A stretch of 64,000 nt of DNA from Primulina eburnea (lineage: Eukaryota > Streptophyta > Magnoliopsida > Lamiales > Gesneriaceae), in NCBI RefSeq assembly GCF_022965805.1, contig NW_027330991.1, forward strand, positions 1 through 64,000, in the 5' to 3' direction. Each line of letters begins with the position of its first letter. Position 1 is the first letter of the stretch. A program made the translations under genes and the position numbers. Positions 37,801-51,400 of the stretch are shown piece after piece. Under the pieces are notes generated by a model, which saw only the letters and a list, made by a program, of their open reading frames with translations, had not been told where the DNA came from and ran no database searches.

Positions 37801-40800
37801 CTCCCCTTCTTAGTCCTAGGCAACCCCAAAATAAAGTCCATAGAAATGTCAATCCAAGTTCTTTTTAAGAATAGCACGCAAAAGTGTTCCCAAAGTTCTA
37901 TTGACAACTTCAGTTTGTCCATCCGTTTGAGGATGACAAGTAGTAGAAAACAACAATTTTGTGCCAAGTTTAGCCCATAAAGTCTTCCAATAGTAACTCA
38001 AGAATTTAACATCGCGACCAGAAACAATAGTCCTAGGCATGCCATGCAACCTAACGACTTCTCTAAAGAACAAATCCGCAATGTTTGAAGCATCATCGGT
38101 TTTATGACAAGCTATAAAATGTGCCATCTTAGAGAATCTATCCACAACAACAAAAATAGAATCCCTCCCCTTCTTAGTCCTAGGCAACCCCAAAATAAAG
38201 TCCATAGAAATGTCAATCCAAGTTCTTTTAAGAATAGCACGCAAAAGTGTTCCCAAAGTTCTATTGACAACTTCAGTTTGTCCATCCGTTTGAGGATGAC
38301 AAGTAGTAGAAAACAACAATTTTGTGCCAAGTTTAGCCCATAAAGTCTTCCAAAAGTAACTCAAGAATTTAACATCGCGACCAGAAACAATAGTCCTAGG
38401 CATGCCATGCAACCTAACGACTTCTCTAAAGAACAAATCCGCAATGTTTGAAGCATCATCGGTTTTATGACAAGCTATAAAATGTGCCATCTTAGAGAAT
38501 CTATCCACAACAACAAAAATAGAATCCCTCCCCTTCTTAGTCCTAGGCAACCCCAAAATAAAGTCCATAGAAATGTCAATCCAAGTTCTTTTTAAGAATA
38601 GCACGCAAAAGTGTTCCCAAAGTTCTATTGACAACTTAAGTTTGTCCATCCGTTTGAGGATGACAAGTAGTAGAAAACAACAATTTTGTGCCAAGTTTAG
38701 CCCATAAAGTCTTCCAAAAGTAACTCAAGAATTTAACATCGCGACCAGAAACAATAGTCCTAGGCATGCCATGCAACCTAACGACTTCTCTAAAGAACAA
38801 ATCCGCAATGTTTGAAGCATCATCGGTTTTATGACAAGCTATAAAATGTGCCATCTTAGAGAATCTATCCACAACAACAAAAATAGAATCCCTCCCCTTC
38901 TTAGTCCTAGGCAACCCCAAAATAAAGTCCATAGAAATGTCAATCCAAGTTCTTTTTAAGAATAGCACGCAAAAGTGTTCCCAAAGTTCTATTGACAACT
39001 TCAGTTTGTCCATCCGTTTGAGGATGACAAGTAGTAGAAAACAACAATTTTGTGCCAAGTTTAGCCCATAAAGTCTTCCAATAGTAACTCAAGAATTTAA
39101 CATCGCGACCAGAAACAATAGTCCTAGGCACTGCCATGCAACCTAACGACTTCTCTAAAGAACAAATCCGCAATGTTTGAAGCATCATCGGTTTTATGAC
39201 AAGCTATAAAATGTGCCATCTTAGAGAATCTATCCACAACAACAAAAATAGAATCCCTCCCCTTCTTAGTCCTAGGCAACCCCAAAATAAAGTCCATAGA
39301 AATGTCAATCCAAGTTCTTTTTAAGAATAGCACGCAAAAGTGTTCCCAAAGTTCTATTGACAACTTCAGTTTGTCCATCCGTTTGAGGATGACAAGTAGT
39401 AGAAAACAACAATTTTGTGCCAAGTTTAGCCCATAAAGTCTTCCAATAGTAACTAAAGAATTTAACATCGCGACCAGAAACAATAGTCCTAGGCATGCCA
39501 TGCAACCTAACGACTTCTCTAAAGAACAAATCCGCAATGTTTGAAGCATCATCGGTTTTATGACAAGCTATAAAATGTGCCATCTTAGAGAATCTATCCA
39601 CAACAACAAAAATAGAATCCCTCCCCTTCTTAGTCCTAGGCAACCCCAAAATAAAGTCCATAGAAATGTCAATCCAAGTTCTTTTTAAGAATAGCACGCA
39701 AAAGTGTTCCCAAAGTTCTATTGACAACTTCAGTTTGTCCATCCGTTTGAGGATGACAAGTAGTAGAAAACAACAATTTTGTGCCAAGTTTAGCCCATAA
39801 AGTCTTCCAAAAGTAACTCAAGAATTTAACATCGCGACCAGAAACAATAGTCCTAGGCACTGCCATGCAACCTAACGACTTCTCTAAAGAACAAATCCGC
39901 AATGTTTGAAGCATCATCGGTTTTATGACAAGCTATAAAATGTGCCATCTTAGAGAATCTATCCACAACAACAAAAATAGAATCCCTCCCCTTCTTAGTC
40001 CTAGGCGACCCCAAAATAAAGTCCATAGAAATGTCAATCCAAGTTCTTTTTAAGAATAGCACGCAAAAGTGTTCCCAAAGTTCTATTGACAACTTCAGTT
40101 TGTCCATCCGTTTGAGGATGACAAGTAGTAGAAAACAACAATTTTGTGCCAAGTTTAGCCCATAAAGTCTTCCAAAAGTAACTCAAGAATTTAACATCGC
40201 GACCAGAAACAATAGTCCTAGGCACTCCATGCAACCTAACGACTTCTCTAAAGAACAAATCCGCAATGTTTGAAGCATCATCGGTTTTATGACAAGCTAT
40301 AAAATGTGCCATCTTAGAGAATCTATCCACAACAACAAAAATAGAATCCCTCCCCTTCTTAGTCCTAGGCAACCCCAAAATAAAGTCCATAGAAATGTCA
40401 ATCCAAGTTCTTTTTAAGAATAGCACGCAAAAGTGTTCCCAAAGTTCTATTGACAACTTCAGTTTGTCCATCCGTTTGAGGATGACAAGTAGTAGAAAAC
40501 AACAATTTTGTGCCAAGTTTAGCCCATAAAGTCTTCCAAAAGTAACTCAAGAATTTAACATCGCGACCAGAAACAATAGTCCTAGGCATGCCATGCAACC
40601 TAACGACTTCTCTAAAGAACAAATCCGCAATGTTTGAAGCATCATCGGTTTTATGACAAGCTATAAAATGTGCCATCTTAGAGAATCTATCCACAACAAC
40701 AAAAATAGAATCCCTCCCCTTCTTAGTCCTAGGCGACCCCAAAATAAAGTCCATAGAAATGTCAATCCAAGTTCTTTTTAAGAATAGCACGCAAAAGTGT

Positions 40801-43800
40801 TCCCAAAGTTCTATTGACAACTTCAGTTTGTCCATCCGTTTGAGGATGACAAGTAGTAGAAAACAACAATTTTGTGCCAAGTTTAGCCCATAAAGTCTTC
40901 CAAAAGTAACTCAAGAATTTAACATCGCGACCAGAAACAATAGTCCTAGGCACTCCATGCAACCTAACGACTTCTCTAAAGAACAAATCCGCAATGTTTG
41001 AAGCATCATCGTTTTATGACAAGCTATAAAATGTGCCATCTTAGAGAATCTATCCACAACAACAAAAATAGAATCCCTCCCCTTCTTAGTCCTAGGCCAC
41101 CCCAAATAAAGTCCATAGAAATGTCAATCCAAGTTCTTTTTAAGAATAGCACGCAAAAGTGTTCCCAAAGTTCTATTGACAACTTCAGTTTGTCCATCCG
41201 TTTGAGGATGACAAGTAGTAGAAAACAACAATTTTGTGCCAAGTTTAGCCCATAAAGTCTTCCAAAAGTAACTCAAGAATTTAACATCGCGACCAGAAAC
41301 AATAGTCCTAGGCACGCCATGCAACCTAACGACTTCTCTAAAGAACAAATCCGCAATGTTTGAAGCATCATCGGTTTTATGACAAGCTATAAAATGTGCC
41401 ATCTTAGAGAATCTATCCACAACAACAAAAATAGAATCCCTCCCCTTCTTAGTCCTAGGCAACCCCAAAATAAAGTCCATAGAAATGTCAATCCAAGTTC
41501 TTTTTAAGAATAGCACGCAAAAGTGTTCCCAAAGTTCTATTGACAACTTCAGTTTGTCCATCCGTTTGAGGATGACAAGTAGTAGAAAACAACAATTTTG
41601 TGCCAAGTTTAGCCCATAAAGTCTTCCAATAGTAACTAAAGAATTTAACATCGCGACCAGAAACAATAGTCCTAGGCATGCCATGCAACCTAACGACTTC
41701 TCTAAAGAACAAATCCGCAATGTTTGAAGCATCATCGGTTTTATGACAAGCTATAAAATGTGCCATCTTAGAGAATCTATCCACAACAACAAAAATAGAA
41801 TCCCTCCCCTTCTTAGTCTTAGGCGACCCCAAAATAAAGTCCATAGAAATGTCAATCCAAGTTCTTTTTAAGAATAGCACGCAAAAGTGTTCCCAAAGTT
41901 CTATTGACAACTTCAGTTTGTCCATCCGTTTGAGGATGACAAGTAGTAGAAAACAACAATTTTGTGCCAAGTTTAGCCCATAAAGTCTTCCAAAAGTAAC
42001 TAAAGAATTTAACATCGCGACCAGAAACAATAGTCCTAGGCATGCCATGCAACCTAACGACTTCTCTAAAGAACAAATCCGCAATGTTTGAAGCATCATC
42101 GGTTTTATGACAAGCTATAAAATGTGCCATCTTAGAGAATCTATCCACAACAACAAAAATAGAATCCCTCCCCTTCTTTGTCTTAGGCGACCCCAAAATA
42201 AAGTCCATAGAAATGTCAATCCAAGTTCTTTTTAAGAATAGCACGCAAAAGTGTTCCCAAAGTTCTATTGACAACTTCAGTTTGCCATCCGTTTGAGGAT
42301 GACAAGTAGTAGAAAACAACAATTTTGTGCCAAGTTTAGCCCATAAAGTCTTCCAAAAGTAACTCAAGAATTTAACATCGCGACCAGAAACAATAGTCCT
42401 AGGCACTCCATGCAACCTAACGACTTCTTTAAAGAACAAATCCGCAATGTTTGAAGCATCATCGGTTTTATGACAAGCTATAAAATGTGCCATCTTAGAG
42501 AATCTATCCACAACAACAAAAATAGAATCCCTCCCCTTCTTAGTCCTAGGCAACCCCAAAATAAAGTCCATAGAAATGTCAATCCAAGTTCTTTTTAAAA
42601 TAGCACGAAAAAGTGTTCCCAAAGTTCTATTGACAACTTCAGTTTGTCCATCCGTTTGAGGATGACAAGTAGTAGAAAACAACAATTTTGTGCCAAGTTT
42701 AGCCCATAAAGTCTTCCAATAGTAACTAAAGAATTTAACATCGCGACCAGAAACAATAGTCCTAGGCATGCCATGCAACCTAACGACTTCTCTAAAGTAA
42801 CAAATCCGCAATGTTTGAAGCATCATCGGTTTTATGACAAGCTATAAAATGTGCCATCTTAGAGAATCTATCCACAACAACAAAAATAGAATCCCTCCCC
42901 TTCTTTGTCTTAGGCGACCCCAAAATAAAGTCCATAGAAATGTCAATCCAAGTTCTTTTTAAGAATAGCACACAAAGGTGTTCCCAAAGTTCTATTGACA
43001 ACTTAAGTTTGTCCATCCGTTTGAGGATGACAAGTAGTAGAAAACAACAATTTTGTGCCAAGTTTAGCCCATAAAGTATTCCAAAAGTAACTCAAGAATT
43101 TAACATCGCGACCAGAAACAAAAGTCCTAGGCACTCCATGCAACCTAACGACTTCTCTAAAGAACAAATCCGCAATGTTTGAAGCATCATCGGTTTTATG
43201 ACAAGCTATAAAATGTGTCATCTTAGAGAATCTATCCACAACAACAAAAATAGAATCCCTCCCCTTCTTAGTCCTAGGCAACCCCAAAATAAAGTCCATA
43301 GAAATGTCAATCCAAGTTCTTTTTAAGAATAGCACGCAAAAGTGTTCCCAAAGTTCTATTGACAACTTCAGTTTGTCCATCCGTTTGAGGATGACAAGTA
43401 GTAGAAAACAACAATTTTGTGCCAAGTTTAGCTCATAAAGTCTTCCAAAAGTAACTCAAGAATTTAACATCGCGACCAGAATCAATTAGTCCTAGGCATG
43501 CCATGCAACCTTAACGACTTCTCTAAAGAACAAATCCGCAATGTTTGAAGCATCATCGGTTTTATGACAAGCTATAAAATGTGCCATCTTAGAGAATCTA
43601 TCCACAACAACAAAAATAGAATCCCTCCCCTTCTTAGTCCTAGGCAACCCCAAAATAAAGTCCATAGAAATGTCAATCCAAGTTCTTTTTAAGAATAGCA
43701 CGCAAAAGTGTTCCCAAAGTTTTATTGACAACTTCAGTTTGTCCATCCGTTTGAGGATGACAAGTAGTAGAAAACAACAATTTTGTGCCAAGTTTAGCCC

Positions 43801-46418
43801 ATAAAGTCTTCCAAAAGTAACTCAAGAATTTAACATCGCGACCAGAAACAACAGTCCTAGGCATGCCATGCAACCTAACGACTTCTCTAAAGAACAAATC
43901 CGCAATATTTGAAGCATCATCGATTTTATGACAAGCTATAAAATGTGCCATCTTAGAGAATCTATCTACAACAACAAAAATAGAATCCCTTCCCTTCTTA
44001 GTCCTAGGCGACCCCGAAATAAAGTCCATAGAAATGTCAATCCAAGTTCTTTTTAAGAATAGCACGCAAAAGTGTTCCCAAAGTTTTATTGACAACTTCA
44101 GTTGGTCCATCCGTTTGAGGATGACAAGTAGTAGAAAACATTAATTTTGTGCCAAGTTTAGCCCATAAAGTCTTCCAAAAGTAACTCAAGAATTTAATAT
44201 CGCGATCAGAAACAATAGTCCTAGGCACGCCATGCAACCTAACGACTTCTCTAAAGAACATATCCGCAATGTTTGAAGCATCATCGGTTTTATGACAAGC
44301 TATAAAATGTGCCATCTTAGATAATCTATCCACAACAACAAAAATAAAATCCCTCCCCTTCTTAGTCCTAGGCGACCCCAAAATAAAGTCCATAGAAATG
44401 TCAATCCAAGTTCTTTTTAAGAATAGCACGCAAAAGTGTTCCCAAAGTTCTATTGACAACTTTAGTTTGTCCATCCGTTTGAGGATGACAAGTAGTAGAA
44501 AACAACAATTTTGTGCCAAGTTTAGCCAATAAAGTCTTCCAAAAGTAACTCAAGAATTTAACATCGCGACCAGAAACAATAGTCCTAGGCATGCCATGCA
44601 ACCTAACGACTTCTCTAAAGTACAAATCCGCAATGTTTGAAGCATCATCGTTTTTATGACAAGCTATAAAATGTGCCATCTTAGAGAATCTATCCACAAC
44701 AACAAAAATAGAATCCCTCCCCTTCTTTGTCTTAGGCGACCCCAAAATAAAGTCCATAGAAATGTCAATCCAAGTTCTTTTTAAGAATAGCACACAAAGG
44801 TGTTCCCAAAGTTCTATTGACAACTTAAGTTTGTCCATCCGTTTGAGGATGACAAGTAGTAGAAAACAACAATTTTGTGCCAAGTTTAGCCCATAAAGTC
44901 TTCCAAAAGTAACTCAAGAATTTAACATCGCGACCAGAAACAAAAGTCCTAGGCACTCCATGCAACCTAACGACTTCTCTAAAGAACAAATCCGCAATGT
45001 TTGAAGCATCATCGGTTTTATGACAAGCTATAAAATGTGCCATCTTAGAGAATCTATCCACAACAACAAAAATAAAATCCCTCCCCTTCTTAGTCCTAGG
45101 CAACCCCAAAATAAAGTCCATAGAAATGTCAATCCAAGTTCTTTTTAAGAATAGCACGCAAAAGTGTTCCCAAAGTTCTATTGACAACTTCAGTTTGTCC
45201 ATCCGTTTGAGGATGACAAGTAGTAGAAAACAACAATTTTGTGCCAAGTTTAGCTCATAAAGTTTTCCAAAAGTAACTCAAGAATTTAACATCGCGACCA
45301 GAATCAATTGTCCTAGGCATGCCATGCAACTTAACGACTTCTCTAAAGAACAAATCCGCAATGTTTGAAGCATCATCGGTTTTATGACAAGCTATAAAAT
45401 GTGCCATCTTAGAGAATCTATCCACAACAACAAAAATAGAATCCCTCCCCTTCTTAGTCCTAGGCAACCCCAAAATAAAGTCCATAGAAATGTCAATCCA
45501 AGTTCTTTTTAAGATTAGCACGCAAAAGTGTTCCCAAAGTTCTATTGACAACTTCAGTTTGTCCATCCGTTTGAGGATGACAAGTAGTAGAAAACAACAA
45601 TTTTGTGCCAAGTTTAGCTCATAAAGTCTTCCAAAAGTAACTCAAGAATTTAACATCGCGACCAGAATCAATTGTCCTAGGCATGCCATGCAACTTAACG
45701 ACTTCTCTAAAGAACAAATCCGCAATGTTTGAAGCATCATCGGTTTTATGACAAGCTATAAAATGTGCCATCTTAGAGAATCTATCCACAACAACAAAAA
45801 TAGAATCACTCCCCTTCTTCGTCCTAGGCAACCCCAAAATAAAGTCCATAGAAATGTCAATCCAAGTTCTTTTTAAGAATAGCACGCAAAAGTGTTCCCA
45901 AAGTTTTATTGACAACTTCAGTTTGTCCATCCGTTTTAGGATGACAAGTAGTAGAAAACAACAATTTTGTGCCAAGTTTAGCCCATAAAGTCTTCCAAAA
46001 GTAACTCAAGAATTTAACATCGCGACCAGAAACAACAGTCCTAGGCATGCCATGCAACCTAACGACTTCTCTAAAGAACAAATCCGCAATATTTGAAGCA
46101 TCATCGGTTTTATGACAAGCTATAAAATGTGCCATCTTAGAGAATCTATCTACAACAACAAAAATAGAATCCCTTCCCTTCTTAGTCCTAGGCGACCCCG
46201 AAATAAAGTCCATAGAAATGTCAATCCAAGTTCTTTTTAAGAATAGCACGCAAAAGTGTTCCCAAAGTTTTATTGACAACTTCAGTTGGTCCATCCGTTT
46301 GAGGATGACAAGTAGTAGAAAACATTAATTTTGTGCCAAGTTTAGCCCATAAAGTCTTCCAAAAGTAACTCAAGAATTTAATATCGCGATCAGAAACAAT
46401 AGTCCTAGGCACGCCATG
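34880..46418 (-). repeat. Integrase-derived satellite, array block D (about 32 units)
   Basis: Starts with TCTAG, the imperfect target duplication, and resumes the unit cut at 30604. The first ~2 kb is mosaic: at about 35245 a unit jumps from GTGCCAAGTT to AATAGAATCCC, skipping most of a unit. Units at 36.8-41 kb are very uniform. One-base deletions in the T tract make some unit boundaries in frame, giving open frames of 281 codons (37849-38694) and 324 codons (41852-42826). Units near 44090-44340 match the flanks of chromovirus 2. Ends with CCATG at 46414-46418. Confidence 0.95.
46414..46418 (+). other. Target-site duplication, left copy (CCATG) of chromovirus 2
   Basis: CCATG directly before TGTAAGGCCC; repeated at 54762-54766 after the right LTR. 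Confidence 0.9.
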
Positions 46419-48184
46419 TGTAAGGCCCGAGATTATATCATTTTAATCCGAGATTATTTAATTTACGAATTTTGGAATGATGAATTAGATTCCACGGTTT
46501 TTGTAATTAATTAGGATTGAAATGGAATTAAAAAGAGTTGGGAGGGCCAAATTGCAAATAGTTAAGACTTCAGGGGCTACAGTGCAATAATGGGAAAGTG
46601 AGACACTTGTCTTCTACCATGCAATTTAAGAGTAATCTTCAATTCACAATTCAGAAAGTTACGAGGGAAACAAAGGAAGCTTCAGGGAAAATTCCAACTT
46701 CTTCATCTGTGAGAAATTTGATTTCTCAAGAGCCGGTTATCAGAATTTGAATCCGGACACAGTACCGTACTCCTCTCGACACGAGCTACAACTGGACGTA
46801 AGTTTTATTGAGTTCTGGTATCATTTGAAATTATGATGTTGTAGGAATTGGATATAATTCATATATGATGTTCTTGACATGTTAGACATCATAGAATCAA
46901 AGTCAGATCTGAAAACAGATTGATTCTGGAATTGTTATGAATTTTTGGAGGTATATTGATGTATACCGGACAGATTTGAATTATGATTGGATTATGGATT
47001 GTACTGGATATGGGTTATGGATTGTAACTATTATCTGGTGATGTTGTATTGACGGGGATAGTGGAATTGTACCGTTATACTGTTGATTTTGAATTAAATC
47101 CAGATTGATCAGATTGTTATCGATTTGGGAGGTATATTGATATGAGATTATTGATATTGTGATTACCAGACAGACTGTGAATTCAGGACTTAGACTGAGC
47201 AGGAAACCGAGACTGCAACGAAAGGTATAAGTCAATGTGGTATTGGGAGATGGACTTGAGTCGGCTTGGACTTGGGTTTCCCTAAATCACATACTTTATT
47301 TATTGCATTGATATTTGCATTTATTTTATTAATATACTTGTGCTCTTGATATTTAGATGACAGGTATTAGTCGAACTGTCTTGTGACACACCGTGCCGGA
47401 TAGTGGTGGTATCGCCACGGCACATTGCACGATGTCACAAGATAGGATGCTAGCGATAGGGATACAGTCCATGACGGATAGGTCAGGACACTGGATGTAT
47501 GGTTATATCGAGTAATGGAATCCATTACGGAATTCGATATAGGAACACCATATTTGGTTATATCGAGTAAAGGGGTTGGAATTCTTCTATTACGGAATTC
47601 GATATAGGAATACCGGGGCACTGGTTATATCGAGTAATAGAGATTATGGTTCCCTCCTTTACGGAATTCGATATAGGAATACCACATCTGGAAACCGGGA
47701 TCCCTAGACTAGGATTGAGTCTAGTCTTAAATGATGTAGCTACGAGTATTGTTTATGTTTCGGATTAAGATACATATTCATGTTACCTGATTACATGCTT
47801 TATATTTGTTTATATGATTGCATGTTTCGTTGATTTATACTGGGATTTATTCTCACCGGAGTTATCCGGCTGTTGTCTTGTCTGTATGTATACTTGACAA
47901 CAGGTGGGACAGGATCAGGGTCCAGGAGATGAGGAGAGATCGTGATTAGAGTGGAGGCTCCGGACTTGGATTGTAGATAGGGTTGGACACTTGACATTAG
48001 TTGTCTAAACCTTAGTTGAATGTATGTTTGTAGTACAGGACTTGTACTTTTATATACTGAGTTGTATATTAGTTTGATTTCACTACGTTCCGCATTAAGA
48101 AAAAAAAAATTTTAGACCCTGTTTATAATTGATTAATTAGTCCCAATGATGATTAAGAACTTGATTAGCGTCCGGGTCCCCACA
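46419..48184 (+). repeat. 5' LTR of chromovirus 2 (1766 bp)
   Basis: Starts TGTAAGGCCCGAGATTAT and ends CGGGTCCCCACA. It contains a GTGCCG...CGGCAC hairpin at about 47392-47422 and three tandem inverted repeats at about 47501-47685. Differences from the 3' LTR include GGGAAAATTCC against GGGAAAGTTCC and AAACCTTAG against AAACTTTAG. Small minus-strand open frames here (46981-47235, 47367-47621, 47800-47997) recur in the other LTR and are not considered genes. Confidence 0.95.
47501..47685 (+). repeat. Three tandem imperfect inverted repeats in the chromovirus 2 LTR
   Basis: Each copy has GGTTATATCGAGTAA, a variable middle and TTACGGAATTCGATATAGG. TATATCGA and TCGATATA pair as arms, as do GTAA and TTAC. 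Copies are about 50-70 bp and differ mainly in the loop. The same array is at about 54078-54262 in the 3' LTR. Confidence 0.85.
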
Positions 48185-48423
48185 ACAGGTGGTATCAGAG
48201 CGATAGATCCCTTAGATTGAGATAGGAGATAGTGAGCGGGGTAGAATGTGTTTTCTTTCCTGCTTTTGATTGCTAGCATGATTCCTGTTTTAATACATGT
48301 TACCTGACTTATCTGCTATTGATATGGTATTGTGTATTATTGGAATGGATCAGCTGTAAGATGGTCCAGGGAGGCTTGAAACAGGATTATTGTTGGAATT
48401 GCTAACCCTTTTGGTTATCAGAT
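48185..48423 (+). other. Primer binding site and leader of chromovirus 2
   Basis: TGGTATCAGAGC at 48190-48201, five bases inside the LTR, matches the initiator tRNA-Met 3' end. About 220 bases of untranslated leader follow up to the gag ATG at 48424. Confidence 0.85.
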
Positions 48424-51400
48424 ATGCCTCCGAGAAGAATGCCAGAACAGGGGAGTACCTCGAATCCTCCCATGGATGTGACACCTACAGCAATGGAGAA
48501 ATTGCTGAAAAGGTTTCAGTCATTTCATCCACCGACTTTGAAAGGAACGGAGAACTCCGTGGAATGTGAAAGTTGGTTGGACGACATTGAATCACTGTTT
48601 GAATCTTTAGAGTATACTGAGGAAAAGAGGGTGAAACTGATAATACACCAGTTGCATGACGTTGCTAAACACTGGTGGATCACGACTAAAAGGGCATTGG
48701 AACAGCGAGGTACGGCCATTACCTGGAATGTGTTCAAATCTGAATTTTATCTACGGTTCTTTCCAGTTTCTTATAGGAAGGACAAGGGAGCCGAGTTTGC
48801 AAACCTGAAACAAGGCCAGTTGAACATTGAGGATTATGTGGCTAAGTTTTCGACATTGCTCCGAGTTGCTCCCCACGTAGCTGAACATGATGAGGCCGTA
48901 GCAGATCAGTTCATAAATGGCCTAAATCCTGAGATTTTTACGCTGGTAAATACTGGGAGGCCCAACAACTTCACCGATGCCCTGAACAGAGCCAAGGGAG
49001 CCGAGGCAGGCTTGATGAGGCAGAGAGATGCTTCATTTGTGCTTCCAGCACCGGGACAGCAACAACCACCTCCTCGATTTGAAGGTGGCAGCAGCGGTAG
49101 CGGAAAGAAGGATTTCTTGAAGGCTAGAGGGAAGCAATTCAAGAAATCAGGGACTACCTCGTCCAGTTCGAGTGGCTCTAGACAGACCGGTCAGAGCCAG
49201 AGCTATGCAGGACCGTACTGTAGTACTTGTGGAGGGAGGCATTCCACAGATCAGTGCCGAGGAGTAGTTGGCAGCTGTCGTATCTGTAGACAGCAGGGAC
49301 ACTTTGCCCGAGTGTGTCCACAGCGAGGTGCCCAGGGATCCCAGGCAGCTGAGTCATCTGGATCAGTGGCTCAGGCAGGTAGACGACCATCTGCCGTTCA
49401 TTCCTTTCAGCCAGTACCGTCTCCTCTGTCACAGCAGAGGCCAGGAGAGGGCCAGACCGCGAGCCAGCTTCCTAGACAGCAGGTCCGATTGTTTGCTTTG
49501 ACTGATGAGCAAGCACAGGATGCACCTGATGATGTAGTTGCAGGTAACTGTTTTATTTCTGGTTATCCTGCATATGTACTGATTGATACTGGTGCATCAC
49601 ATACTTTTATGTCTGAGCGATTTGCTTTAATGCATGCATTGCCTGTTGAGTCCTTAGCTACTGTAGTATCTGTCACGTCTCCGTTAGGAACAGGTTTGAT
49701 ATCGGTGAAATCTGTGAAATCGTGTATACTGCAGTACGATGGGCATACGATTGAGTTAGACTGTATTGTGCTTGGTTTATCTGATTTTGATTGTATTGTC
49801 GGTATCGACATGTTGACCAAGTACCGGGCTACAGTCGATTGTTTCCACAAGATAGTTCGATTCAGACCTGAGATGGCTGAGGAGTGGAAATTTTATGGTA
49901 AGGGTTCTAGAGCTAGAATTCCTTTGATATCTGCCATAAATATGACTCGATTATTGCAGAAGGGAGCGGATGGATTCCTGGTATATTCAGTTGATTTACT
50001 GAAGACAAGCCCATCATTGGCGGACTTGCCAGTGGTGTGTGAGTTTGCTGATGTCTTTCCAGATGAGATTCCTGGATTGCCTCCGATTCGAGAGATAGAC
50101 TTCAGCATAGAACTGATGCCAGGAACAGTTCCGATTTCGAGAGCTCCATACCGAATGGCACCGATCGAGTTGAAAGAGTTGAAAGAACAGTTGGAGGATT
50201 TACTGGCCAAGGGATATATCAGACCGAGTGTATCTCCTTGGGGTGCTCCAGTACTGTTCGTGAGAAAGAAAGACGGGTCGATGAGACTTTGTATCGACTA
50301 CAGGCAACTGAATAAGGCAACGGTAAAGAATAAATATCCCTTGCCTCGTATTGATGATCTGTTTGATCAGTTGCAGGGTTCATCGGTATATTCCAAGATC
50401 GATCTGAGATCTGGATACCATCAACTGAGAGTCAGGGATTCTGATATCTCAAAGACAGCATTCAGAACGAGGTATGGACATTATGAGTTTATTGTCATGC
50501 CTTTTGGTTTGACGAATGCACCAGCGGTATTTATGGGATTGATGAACCGCGTCTTTCAGAAATACTTGGATGATTTTGTTATCATATTCATTGATGATAT
50601 ATTGATTTATTCAAAAAATATGATTGAGCATGCTAATCATCTGAGGACTGTGTTGAGAATTTTGAGGGCAGAGAAACTGTATGCTAAATTATCGAAATGC
50701 GAGTTTTGGCTGAAACCGGTTGTGTTTTTGGGTCACATTATATCGGGAGACGGTATATCAGTTGATCCTAGTAAGGTTGAAGCCGTGATGAGTTGGCCGA
50801 GACCTATATCTGTACCAGAAATTCGCAGTTTTATGGGTTTGGCAGGATATTATCGACGATTTATTAAATATTTCTCGAGTATTGCCAAACCGATTACGCA
50901 GTTAACTCAGAAGAATGTTCCATTCGTGTGGACAAAAGACTGTGAATCCAGTTTTCTTGAGTTGAAAAAGAGACTGACCAGTGCGCCTGTGTTGACGATT
51001 CCTTCAGGCACTGGTGGATTTGTTGTTTATTGTGATGCATCTCACCGAGGATTGGGTTGTGTTTTGATGCAGCGAGGGCATGTGATTGCTTATGCCTCAA
51101 GACAGTTGAAACCCCATGAAACTCGTTACCCAATTCATGATCTTGAATTGGCAGCCATAGTCTTTGCATTGAAGATATGGCGGCATTATCTGTACGGTGA
51201 AAAATTTGAGATATATTCTGATCACAAAAGCTTGAAATATCTGTTTTCGCAATCAGAGCTGAATATGAGACAGCGGAGATGGCTGGATTTACTGAAAGAC
51301 TTTGATTGTGAGATTAAATATTATCCAGGGAAGTCCAATGCAGCAGCAGATGCGTTGAGTCGAAAGGTATGTGCACTATCCTTATCGACGATAGGTGTCT

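Noticed and set aside
37849..42826. Long open frames of 281 and 324 codons in block D as real integrase genes
   Set aside because: They are fused satellite units made in frame by one-base losses. They lack the zinc-binding N-terminus and C-terminal region, mostly lack the second catalytic Asp, and have no gene context.
46981..47997. Minus-strand frames of 65-84 codons in the chromovirus 2 LTRs
   Set aside because: Repeated in both LTRs, antisense to the element, with repeats mirroring the inverted-repeat DNA. No support for translation.
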